Positions 14,009 to 22,700 of a DNA stretch of 64,000 bases are shown one piece after another (the first letter of the stretch is position 1; each line of letters starts with the position of its first letter). Location: contig JAJTTP010000010.1 in assembly GCA_023313575.1 (NCBI GenBank), positions 62,001-126,000 of the forward strand, read 5' to 3'. A program made the translations under genes and the position numbers. Source of the stretch: Eutypella sp. D-1. Lineage: Eukaryota; Ascomycota; Sordariomycetes; Xylariales; Diatrypaceae. The notes under the pieces were generated by a model, which saw only the letters and a list, made by a program, of their open reading frames with translations, was not told the DNA's origin and made no database searches.

Positions 14009-16405
14009 ATGCCCCCACAGCTACATCCAGGCGAAGCTACCTACACCCGAAACCGGGTCATAGAGATTCTAAACAACAGCCTGTATAGTCCGACGGGTCC
14101 TCATGAAAATGACTCCGGTATACCCGTTGAATTCTATGTTCAGCGGTCTGAGATAAATACCAATTACGCTATGCACGCCATCAATGAAGCGCAATTGAAA
14201 GCAGCATCAGAAAAATGTCGAGAGTACTGTGATGTTATATCAAGCGCCTCCTCATCTGGCCATCTCGAGAGTCTTGATTCCGCCTACAGTGAACTCCTTA
14301 AATGCAACTTCCAACCCCGTAATCTTGATACTGTTATCGACAGAACTTGCCATCGGCTTATGAGACTTCCGGCAATTCCTCCTTCGTTGGGTAGCCGCTG
14401 GGCAGATGAAAATATCTCAAAATTGGATGATGGTTATTTCGTTTCCCCGTCATCCAAAACGTGGGACAACCTCAAAGTCGTCAACTATGTGGATACAAAT
14501 GTGATACGCGTCGCACTTCAGATCGAATTAGCTGATGGTTCGTGGACCGGTGTTTTCACTCTTTTCGTCAACACTATTTCGTCCCTTCTTCGCGGGGCTC
14601 TTGGGTCATTCTTGGGCATTTCACCTCCACTATTGGTTCTGCAAGCTTTCCTGTGGACTTCTTGGCAGAGGGCAACAATGCTATTATTCTCTATCACTCT
14701 AGAGACTCAATTAAAACTAGGGTATGATTACGAACGAAACCGAACTCTTGCGGTAGATATCATTCCATCTATTCAGAAGGAAATCCGAACCGGATCCAGC
14801 AGACCAGAAATTCCTAGGTACATGTGTAAATGGGCTTTCAAACTCATATCTTCCGATCGCGCAGCCGTAGCATTGGACTTTCGGGCTCTTCTTGAACGTT
14901 ATAACGAAATTTTCGGGCACTTACCTCCTCGATGCATCATGTCTGCAGGGGGTGACAGACTACAATGCGAGGGGCACACTCCTCAAAGTTGCACAAGATT
15001 CAAGGGCATGAAGATTGAAGACCAGTCGGCGCATTCAACTTCATGCAGCGGGTCTGGACAATGCAGAAAGCTTTTCTGGAACGAGCAGTCATACAGGAGA
15101 CACAATGGTGCTCGTGCAGTCTCAATCACCGATGACAATAATGACCAACTCAACTACTGTACAGCCTCGGAATCAACAATGACAGTTAGTCATGTGTGGA
15201 GCCATGGACAAGGTGGGCGGCCTGAGAGAACTGAGCAGCATGGTACTGGATTTAACATCTGCCTACACAAGCGGTACTCTGAGATTGCTCGTCGCTTTGG
15301 GTGCGATTCCTACTGGATGGATACACCTTGTATACCACAAGATCACGCTCTGCGACGAGAGGCGATACAGAACATAAACAGGGTTTTCGCTGCCAGTAAA
15401 TTAACGCTGATCTGTGATACGGATATAATGAAAATCGACGTCAGCAACCGAACGACTAAGTTGTCAGAATCATTGCTATCTGTACTTCTGGTTTGCGACT
15501 GGAATATCAGGGCGTGGACATTCCTGGAAGCAAATCGTGGCCGCAATAATATTCACCTGTTATGTAAAGATGACCAAGTCGTGCCGCTGAAGGAGGTCCT
15601 CGATGACATTAATAGCAAGGGGGATATTACTATCGCTGCTCTCCTCCTCACTGCGCAGCATCTCATGCCAGCCCAAGGCGTTCCTGTAGGGGGTACACCG
15701 AGCGAGGCGCTAGAAAACCGCGCACGTGGTTTCGTATCTATTCAGGAAGCTTCTTGTCTCCTAAGTCATCGACATGCCTCGCGCGAGAACGATGAAGTCA
15801 TCATTTGGAGTTTACTTTGCAGCGAAGACGTCAAGGAGACTGCCTTTGACCTTTGGAAGAGCATGGTTGGTCGTGCCATCCCCACCGGGTTTCTAATGTC
15901 TAGTCATCCTCGGATTGGATATGCCTTTGAAGCTCACAAAGGGTTTGGCTGGGCACCTCGGCGGCCAGACATTCCTGATGATCCTAACGCAAAAGAGAAA
16001 AACGTCTTCTTTGCTGATGATGGTTCTAGCAGCGCCCATGGTCTCATCAGGCCAGATGGATTTCGTGCGAGGTGGCTTGTTGCCGAGTTCAACAAAAATC
16101 TCCGACTTTGCCCAGTACTACGGAACGCAACTTGGGCACAAACATGGACGCAATTTCGAACTAATTGTGAGCTCCGACGTATTGCCACCCAATCCCTTGC
16201 AAACTATCAATGGGGGGCTCTGATTCAACCAGGAAAGGACCCTTTGGCTGATGCTCCTGTCCAATACCGTGGTGACGCAAACGGGATCTTGGTGGCAGTG
16301 ATCGGTTCGAATGATAAGGAGACCTGGTACTGGATGACCATATATGAATGGAAAACACCAATCCCACTGCCAGTCTTTCGTCGCAAGGAAGTTTTACTGG
16401 TGTAG
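14009..16405 (+). CDS. HET-like (heterokaryon incompatibility) protein A
   Basis: A single-exon gene of 798 aa. The first ATG of the open frame is at 14009 (MPPQLHPGEATYTRNR). The frame is open upstream to 13886 but without an ATG. Regions: an N-terminal alpha-rich part (about 1-300, includes FLWTSWQRATML and YMCKWAF); a Cys/His cluster (about 309-365) ending DQSAHSTSCSGSGQC; and a variant HET core (about 390-530) with TVSHVWSHGQGGRPER, then GCDSYWMDTPCIP, DHALRREAIQNINRVF and VCDWNIRAWTFLEANRGR. A C-terminal region follows with VIIWSLL, GFLMS and GWAPRRP. HET domains trigger programmed cell death after non-self recognition in Pezizomycotina; the classical HET motif has a short 'SYCWG' type string where this one has SHVWSHGQGGRP. 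It is paralogous to the genes at 19161 and 24963. The P450 remnant ends just upstream on the opposite strand. Confidence 0.85.
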   Translation: MPPQLHPGEATYTRNRVIEILNNSLYSPTGPHENDSGIPVEFYVQRSEINTNYAMHAINEAQLKAASEKCREYCDVISSASSSGHLESLDSAYSELLKCNFQPRNLDTVIDRTCHRLMRLPAIPPSLGSRWADENISKLDDGYFVSPSSKTWDNLKVVNYVDTNVIRVALQIELADGSWTGVFTLFVNTISSLLRGALGSFLGISPPLLVLQAFLWTSWQRATMLLFSITLETQLKLGYDYERNRTLAVDIIPSIQKEIRTGSSRPEIPRYMCKWAFKLISSDRAAVALDFRALLERYNEIFGHLPPRCIMSAGGDRLQCEGHTPQSCTRFKGMKIEDQSAHSTSCSGSGQCRKLFWNEQSYRRHNGARAVSITDDNNDQLNYCTASESTMTVSHVWSHGQGGRPERTEQHGTGFNICLHKRYSEIARRFGCDSYWMDTPCIPQDHALRREAIQNINRVFAASKLTLICDTDIMKIDVSNRTTKLSESLLSVLLVCDWNIRAWTFLEANRGRNNIHLLCKDDQVVPLKEVLDDINSKGDITIAALLLTAQHLMPAQGVPVGGTPSEALENRARGFVSIQEASCLLSHRHASRENDEVIIWSLLCSEDVKETAFDLWKSMVGRAIPTGFLMSSHPRIGYAFEAHKGFGWAPRRPDIPDDPNAKEKNVFFADDGSSSAHGLIRPDGFRARWLVAEFNKNLRLCPVLRNATWAQTWTQFRTNCELRRIATQSLANYQWGALIQPGKDPLADAPVQYRGDANGILVAVIGSNDKETWYWMTIYEWKTPIPLPVFRRKEVLLV

Positions 16406-16917
16406 CAACCCTATCCTCCGGAGCGAGGTATTGAGAATCAGCTGCACTTGCGAGCGCATTCTAATTGTCAAGGTCAGGGGCAGTGATACGGGCACGTGAC
16501 CGTGCGGGGTTGATATATGGCTGGAATCCCCTCAATCTCTGGTATTTCCTCCTTCTTCTACAGGTTTCAGCTGTGGTACGCCCTCAATATATCTTCGCGA
16601 TAGCCACCTTATCACTCTGATCCCCAACACACATGACACTAGTAATGAGCTACCTCATTGTCGTATGCATCCAGTCACACCAAGGCTTGAACATTTCTTC
16701 CCTCCGAAAGAAATAGAAATAAAATCAAAATTGTCATGGGTAGGGGAGCCGCATTTTGTAGAGGCTCTGTTTTAAGAATCCTGGATGTGGCACGGGTCAC
16801 ACTAGGTCTACAGATCACCAGGATACATATATAAGTAGGGGAACCTTCGCAGGCTGTATCTAGACATCTTTTCTGAATATCCAATCTTCTGAACGCGACC
16901 AAAAACGTATCGCAGTT
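16406..16917. other. Intergenic, between convergent HET-A and membrane-protein genes
   Basis: Short shared 3' flank. Nothing recognised. Confidence 0.4.
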
Positions 16918-18303
16918 CTAGGCCGTTTCAATACTACTTGTGTCCGTAACGTCTTCAATAGCCCCTAATGCTGCTAGCGTCAACATCTGATTCAAATTGA
17001 CCCAATCCTTATCGTGCTGGCTGAGTTTTTGCTCTAGCTTTGGATCGACATTTTGAGATCCTAATCTTTGCAACCACACAGTGCGGCGGTCTGAGGGCGA
17101 AAGAATTGCGTCCATCCAAGAAGTTAGTTTCTGGTTGCTCAGAGCCTGGATCACACCTATCATTGGAGTTCGACCTCCAAATCTAAGGCTCTGTGCTTTT
17201 ACGGCGATGCCTTCCCGTTGTAGCCATAACTCTGCAACCCGTTGGTCCTGATAAACAAGCAAGTCAAAGATCCAAGCAACAAATATAAGACACAACAACG
17301 CGATACCATCCCATCCTTTTTGGGCAGCGACATAACTCATTATGATAAGTTGCAAAACTTCAAGAACACGTAGGCCACGTGGTAGCCAAGCGTTCAAAGG
17401 TGATTTGATACTCTGGATCATGGTTTTATTCAACAGAGTATCAATGGTGCCACGTGAACCAATATATAGATACCACGTTGAGGCGTTTTCGTGTAAAGCC
17501 ATGAGCATGCATCCAGGCAGGTCGCCCTCATTATTGTGGAGATATCCGACAGGTTGCTCAATCTTTATCAGTTGCTTCAAAATCCTGAAAAGGATTATGA
17601 GAAAGACGGCAGCAGCTGTTCCATAGAGGCCATAGAAAATACAGATAATACAGGCACCAAGTAATCCCACTAATCCTAGCACTTCGAGAAGGACCGTACA
17701 AGTATATGAGAAAATCATTCGACGCTTTAAAGGGCTTGTTGTAGGTACCGAGTCGGAGAAATGAAGGATATGGAGCGTTTGGTAACGACGAAAACTTGGC
17801 ACTGACGCCTTAGGTTTAGGTGCAGTCCCGCTTGACTTAGAGCCATTAATGGAACCTGGAGAGGGAGATACCGTCCTTGGTATCGGCCCCGGTATTTGTT
17901 CTGGTGCGGGCTTTATTTCGACATTTCGAAGTACACGGGCATTCAACATAGTCGCCGCGGCCCCGTTGGCGCAGGGAAACACACTGCCCCAATTTACGTC
18001 CCAAACCGTGCGACGCGTCTTACTGAGTGAGGAAGCACGGTCGAGAAATTCTTGGTCTTGCTGAAGAAAGTCCGCAATGGTTCCCAGGACACCTAAGCGA
18101 GGAAATAGGCCAATGCCTATGGAACGGGCCAAGGCAGCCTGACCAACTAACCGATGTGGCAGCCGACTGCCGGCAAGGTAGATGACTAATGGCAAGAGAG
18201 CAGCCCATTCGAATATAAGAGAGGTATCAAACGCCGCTCCTGGTAGAACAGGTGGCGTGGCACCATTCGTGCCATAGCTGGCTGGCGTATCTTGCAATAC
18301 CAT
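16918..18303 (-). CDS. Unrecognised multi-pass membrane protein within the HET island
   Basis: A single exon of 461 aa from the ATG at 18301-18303 (MVLQDTPASYGTNG). The frame extends upstream but without an ATG. Hydrophobic segments lie near residues 31-48, 197-219, 221-241, 312-326 and 332-350, so about five membrane passes are predicted. A Pro/Ser/Lys-rich soluble stretch (about 130-190) separates the first from the second. The C-terminal 110 residues are soluble and amphipathic. I recognise no family, transport motif or catalytic residue. It sits between two HET-like paralogues, convergent with HET-A and divergent from HET-B (857 bp shared upstream region), which makes a membrane partner role possible; that is inference from position alone. 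Confidence 0.65.
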   Translation of the reverse strand: MVLQDTPASYGTNGATPPVLPGAAFDTSLIFEWAALLPLVIYLAGSRLPHRLVGQAALARSIGIGLFPRLGVLGTIADFLQQDQEFLDRASSLSKTRRTVWDVNWGSVFPCANGAAATMLNARVLRNVEIKPAPEQIPGPIPRTVSPSPGSINGSKSSGTAPKPKASVPSFRRYQTLHILHFSDSVPTTSPLKRRMIFSYTCTVLLEVLGLVGLLGACIICIFYGLYGTAAAVFLIILFRILKQLIKIEQPVGYLHNNEGDLPGCMLMALHENASTWYLYIGSRGTIDTLLNKTMIQSIKSPLNAWLPRGLRVLEVLQLIIMSYVAAQKGWDGIALLCLIFVAWIFDLLVYQDQRVAELWLQREGIAVKAQSLRFGGRTPMIGVIQALSNQKLTSWMDAILSPSDRRTVWLQRLGSQNVDPKLEQKLSQHDKDWVNLNQMLTLAALGAIEDVTDTSSIETA

Positions 18304-19160
18304 TTTATCCAATGACTTGGAAGGCTTTCTGACAAGGGAAAGATTGGAATCTCGCAAAGGTTCAGAAAGTAATTGTGCTAAGAAATAAATAACCAAAATC
18401 AGAATAAATTATTTGATATCTTCATACAACTATATAAGCCAGTGCGCTATTGATGCCTGTAGCCTATTAGGGATTAGGATAGGAGTAGTATTGCGAAAAA
18501 TGATGAAGGAGAGAATCGTAAGCAAGAGCTAGGTCCCGAAGGCCTATATATAGGCGGGTAGTATGATAGGTACCTAGGGCAGCCTGGAGGGCACCATCCA
18601 CATATGTAGGTGACTAGATACATCAGCTAATACCATATAATTACCTACCTACCTATGAAGGTAGTATTGGGGGTGATCCTGCGCCACCACTTTTAGATGG
18701 TGGCAGCTGATCTCGATTGGACTGTTAAAACTTAGAAAAAAGAACATATTTTACTCCCCTTAATGCAGACTATTAAAATGATAAAAACCCCAATAGTTTA
18801 ATGAATCTAGATAATCAATAAATCTAGGTAGGAAACAAGTGAAATAGAAGGAGGGTTTCGTTATCAAAGTAGGGGGAAATGGTTATTGGATATTAAAGGT
18901 CAGGAGGTGGTTATATTACGTAACCTCTTCACCATTCCACAGTCACGATGCAGAGCCACAGTTACGTATCGGGGCTGGCTGGGCTGCGGGGCTGCGGGGT
19001 AAGCAAGTCGCCCGCCTCTGTTTGAATACAGTAAGTGTCGGCAGTGTGGTGATCATTCTAAGAAGGCCATTGTAGCGGGAGGTCAGATAGCTGAGAAAAA
19101 TCCTTTACTTGATCAACAACAACGCTTACCCTGCTTTCATCGATTTACGGGCGCCAGATT
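18304..19160. other. Divergent promoter region, membrane protein / HET-B
   Basis: AT-rich, with tandem TACC/GGTA tetramers near 18640-18665 and a TACCTAGG string at 18571. No coding potential was seen. Confidence 0.45.
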
Positions 19161-22112
19161 ATGGATTTTGAAACCCGGTTGCCCACTTCATACGAGGCCC
19201 TTGAAGAGAGAGTACGGAAAGAGCTGACTGAATGCTCCACCAAAGAGATCCAAAGCTCACACGTGATAAGCGAATTTAGGCCTCAAGATATCTCACTGAT
19301 CGATATCTGTGGACGACTAGAAAAAGAAGGGGCTGGTCAACAGGCTAAATTATCAAGTCCTAGCAAGAGCGTCTCGTTTCCCGGAGTTCATATAACACCA
19401 GAGCCCCACAACCGATCACGATGGATGATGCTTAGAGATCTCTACAGGCACACTCACGCCGCCTTCTCGTGGGACGTCTTAGACCGCATTTTTACTCGCA
19501 ATACTCTGGTCACCAGATTCAAGGTCCCAAGATCTCAAACAAAACAAGATGCTGTCAATCTCACGACGAATTTGCTAAAACGTTTACCATCCACACCACT
19601 TCCACTGCCCAGTGACATATTGCCACGAACAGAGGAGCTTATAGCGGGATGCTGGCTTAAGGTTGACGCGACCACATATTCTTGGGACGAGCTCCCCACG
19701 GTTCATAGATTATCCGGAGGTGTGATCCGCATGGGGATTGCCATAGCTTTGACTTTTCATAGGGAGACTGATACTGACGGGGGGAATCTAGAAAATCACA
19801 ACTTCAGGCAATTCTTGGATTTTCTCTCGGAACTTATTGATGACGTCTTCTTCGAGCTTGAGAAGGGTCCACTGAGAACAGATGGAACGTGGATTAATAA
19901 TACATGGCGCTGGTTTGTCCTTCTTAGCTATTTATGGAGTACCTGGCACCGCTGTCTGGCCTTGCATCATTGGTAAGCAACCATATTACATGAAAAAGAA
20001 GAAGCTTTTGTTCACATATAGAAGGAGAGTCCTGCAAGATAGTTTGGAAAAGGGGTTTGACTACACTGGCTTTGGAGAACTTGGGCTCCGTCCGAATAGA
20101 GGATCGTTTCTCGTCTTGGAGTCGCCGCAAACGCCTACTTCGCTACACAAATCACAATACATGTGTAGCTTGGCATATCAAATCTTACAGCGAAGTAGAT
20201 CAACTTCATTACTCGACTTACGGCACTTTCACCAAAGATTCGACCAATTATTTGGTCAATTGCCTGGAAGATGCATCGACCAGAACACATGCTCCGGACT
20301 TGGGCCTGACGATTGTAGGAGAATCAGGGGAGCTAAAGTTATGGATCAAAGTCAGCACGACCTCTCTTGTAAGAGTGGACGGACATGCTGGCGCATGATA
20401 TGGAGCAAGGATTCATACCTGCGAATATCCGGAGCGCGTGCTGTGTCTATTTCGAATCCTTCTAATCAACTACGTTATAAAGCCGCTGATACGGAAACAC
20501 TGGCAATTTCGCACGTATGGAGTCACGGTGAGTGCCTTGGAGAATTTTACCCTATACATTGTGTTTTAGGGCTGCATCTCGTTTGTGTATAGGGCATCTT
20601 ACTTTTAAAACATAACCGAGAACTCCTGAGTTATCGTTACATTATCTAGAAAGCGGAAGAGTTAACTTCAAGTATTCTAGGTCAAGGTGGTCGACCTGAA
20701 GAAGGGTTGAATAAGTGCCTTCATGATCGATACTGCAAGATCGCGGGGAATCTTCGGTGTTCAAGCTATTGGATTGATGCTGCTTGTTAGTATCATTGCC
20801 CCTGCTACTTATCGTTCTTTCTAATTGGTGCTCCAATAAATAACAAATCAACTAATTTTACCTTAAAGGTATCCCCTCTGATCACGAGCTGCGTCAAGAA
20901 GCTATTCTCACCATAAACCAAGTCTTCTCAACCAGCAAGGCAACGGTAGTGTGCGATCGAGACTTAATGAATATTGATGTCTCAATATTACACGAATCAG
21001 CCAACACTTCCAACGGCAGCGTAGCCCTCATGGAGTCTATCCTAGCTACAATCCTTATTTGCGATTGGAATGTGAGGGCTTGGACATTGCTAGAAGCCTT
21101 GCGTGGTAGAAAAAACATCCAGCTCTTATGCCGTTCGAGGGAAAACAACGTACTAATCTCATTAACTAAAACACTCCATTATGTGGCATATTATGGAGCT
21201 ATAAATATGTCGATACTTCTCTTGACGAATCACCACTTGTTTCCAGCTCCAAACGGCTACCATTGGTTGAGGTCCAAAACAAATAAGCAAGAATTATCGA
21301 AATCCCAGCATACTATCTTCGATGTCAGTTTTGACGCGAGTCTCGTTTCAAGTCGGGTAGGCAGTGGTTTTATTTCGGTATCAGAGGCTGCCTCGCTTCT
21401 GGGACAACGATTTGCTTCTCGTCCCGGAGATGACGTTATTATATGGAGTCTTCTCGTCGACGAACCAGTGCTTAAAGATGCTCGTGATCTATGGACTAGA
21501 GGAAGGCATGGAGGAGTGCGTCTTGATGACGTTGTCCATACTGGCCACTTACTATCAAGCGTACAGCGACTCACTTCATCAGATGCTTCGATTCCAAACC
21601 TATCATGGGCACCTAGACAGCCAGGGCCATATCTTTCAGCCAATGAAAAGTCTCAAGGTTTAAGACTGTATCCCCCATATGACGGTATTCAGTCACAAAT
21701 TGGAGTGATTGAGTTTGACAAGCAAGGAAATACACAGCTTCGGGGAAACTGGGGGGTTGCAGCTGTCCACTTCGAACACGGCTTTGCTTCGTCTTACCGT
21801 AGTTTCAACGACTCGAAAGTTGAAATTTCTGTACCTGGCAAGTTAAAGGAGTCTCTTAACGGTTATAAGAAGGGAATTATGCTACAGCCTCTACAGCGGA
21901 GGAGTTCACAAGAAGATGTGGGAGATTACCAAGAAACTTGCGCAAGTATTTATGGGGGATACGGAATCATTTCAAAGGGGCCTGTTTTCGCTGTATGCGG
22001 AAAGAGGCACGAGAGTGATATTAATGGGCCGTGGACATGGATCGGGGTAATTGATTGGGGAATGGATGCTACATTACCATATTTTGAGGAAGATAAAATT
22101 ATTTTGAATTGA
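19161..22112 (+). CDS. HET-like protein B (three introns, unusual first acceptor)
   Basis: Join 19161..19972, 20025..20527, 20681..20785, 20869..22112; 887 aa. Introns 2 and 3 are clear: donor GTGAGT with acceptor TTCTAG, and donor GTTAGT with acceptor TTAAAG. They rebuild SHVWSHGQGGRPEEGLN and SSYWIDAACIPSDHELRQE, the variant HET core also present in HET-A and HET-C. Intron 1 (19973-20024, donor GTAAGC) has a TAG-AAG tandem acceptor. Using TAG puts TGA in frame; using AAG gives WRVLQDSLEKGFDYTGF, which aligns without gaps to HET-A. An N-terminal region (about 1-330), Cys cluster (RCIDQNTC, CRRIRG, DQSQHDLSC), HET core, then VIIWSLL, SWAPRQP and WTWIGVIDWG follow in the same order as in HET-A. 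Predicted role: non-self recognition/cell death (family inference). Sequence identity to HET-A looks low overall, so the duplication is old. Confidence 0.8.
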
Positions 22113-22414
22113 TTATAAAATAATAGGTTTTCCATAGCAACAGCGGCCATACCACTTCACTGTCTTGACATCAGTATAAATAGTTCTTAGCCACTTTCTA
22201 GGTGGTTATTAGTAATTCAGCTTTGTAATAACAATAGTCACAACTTATCCATCCACTTTGGGTGATACACTTATATACTTAAGTATTTATAGTTTTTAGG
22301 CGCTTGAAGTTCTCCCAATCCCCAATAGGTGCCATGTCTACCTACCTAAGTAGGTACATATCTAGCCCGAGGCACTGTCCCTGCTTCTAGCCGAATCCTT
22401 TTAGCATAATAAAC
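22113..22414. other. Intergenic, between convergent HET-B and HET-C
   Basis: AT-rich. It holds an inverted CCTACCTAAGTAGGTA string at about 22340-22355. No gene. Confidence 0.4.
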
Positions 22415-22700
22415 TTAAATTATTTTTAGCCACTTACACTGGAAGCTAATGTCCGAAAAACTATGGTCCGGCAAAGAACTATATACCCCTTTCCATTCCC
22501 ACTCCTCGGCACCAAACTCATTCACATCGGTGTATTCATAGGATCCCAGTTCTTCAGTTTGATCACTCTCGTCTTTTGTTGCGCAAACCGCTACGGACTC
22601 TTTCTGTCGGCCTTCATCCAGGTGCTGTGATGCAACAAAGGGCTGGTCCAGCTGCATGACATGATTAACTGGAAGTATAGGACGAAGAGGACCTTGATAT
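22415..22700 (-). other. Displaced C-terminal coding segment of HET-C (different frame)
   Basis: Downstream of the HET-C frame switch, a second minus-strand frame continues to a stop at 22415 and encodes ESVAVCATKDES and EEWEWKGVYSSLP. These correspond to the C-terminal ends of HET-A (GILVAVIGSNDKE, WYWMTIYEWKTP) and HET-B (PVFAVCGKRHES, WTWIGVIDWG). It is therefore ancestral HET-C C-terminus. The shift falls at an ATATAT run (22697-22702). A 41-nt intron (weak GTCCTC donor, ATGCAG acceptor) would also connect the frames. Confidence 0.65.
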
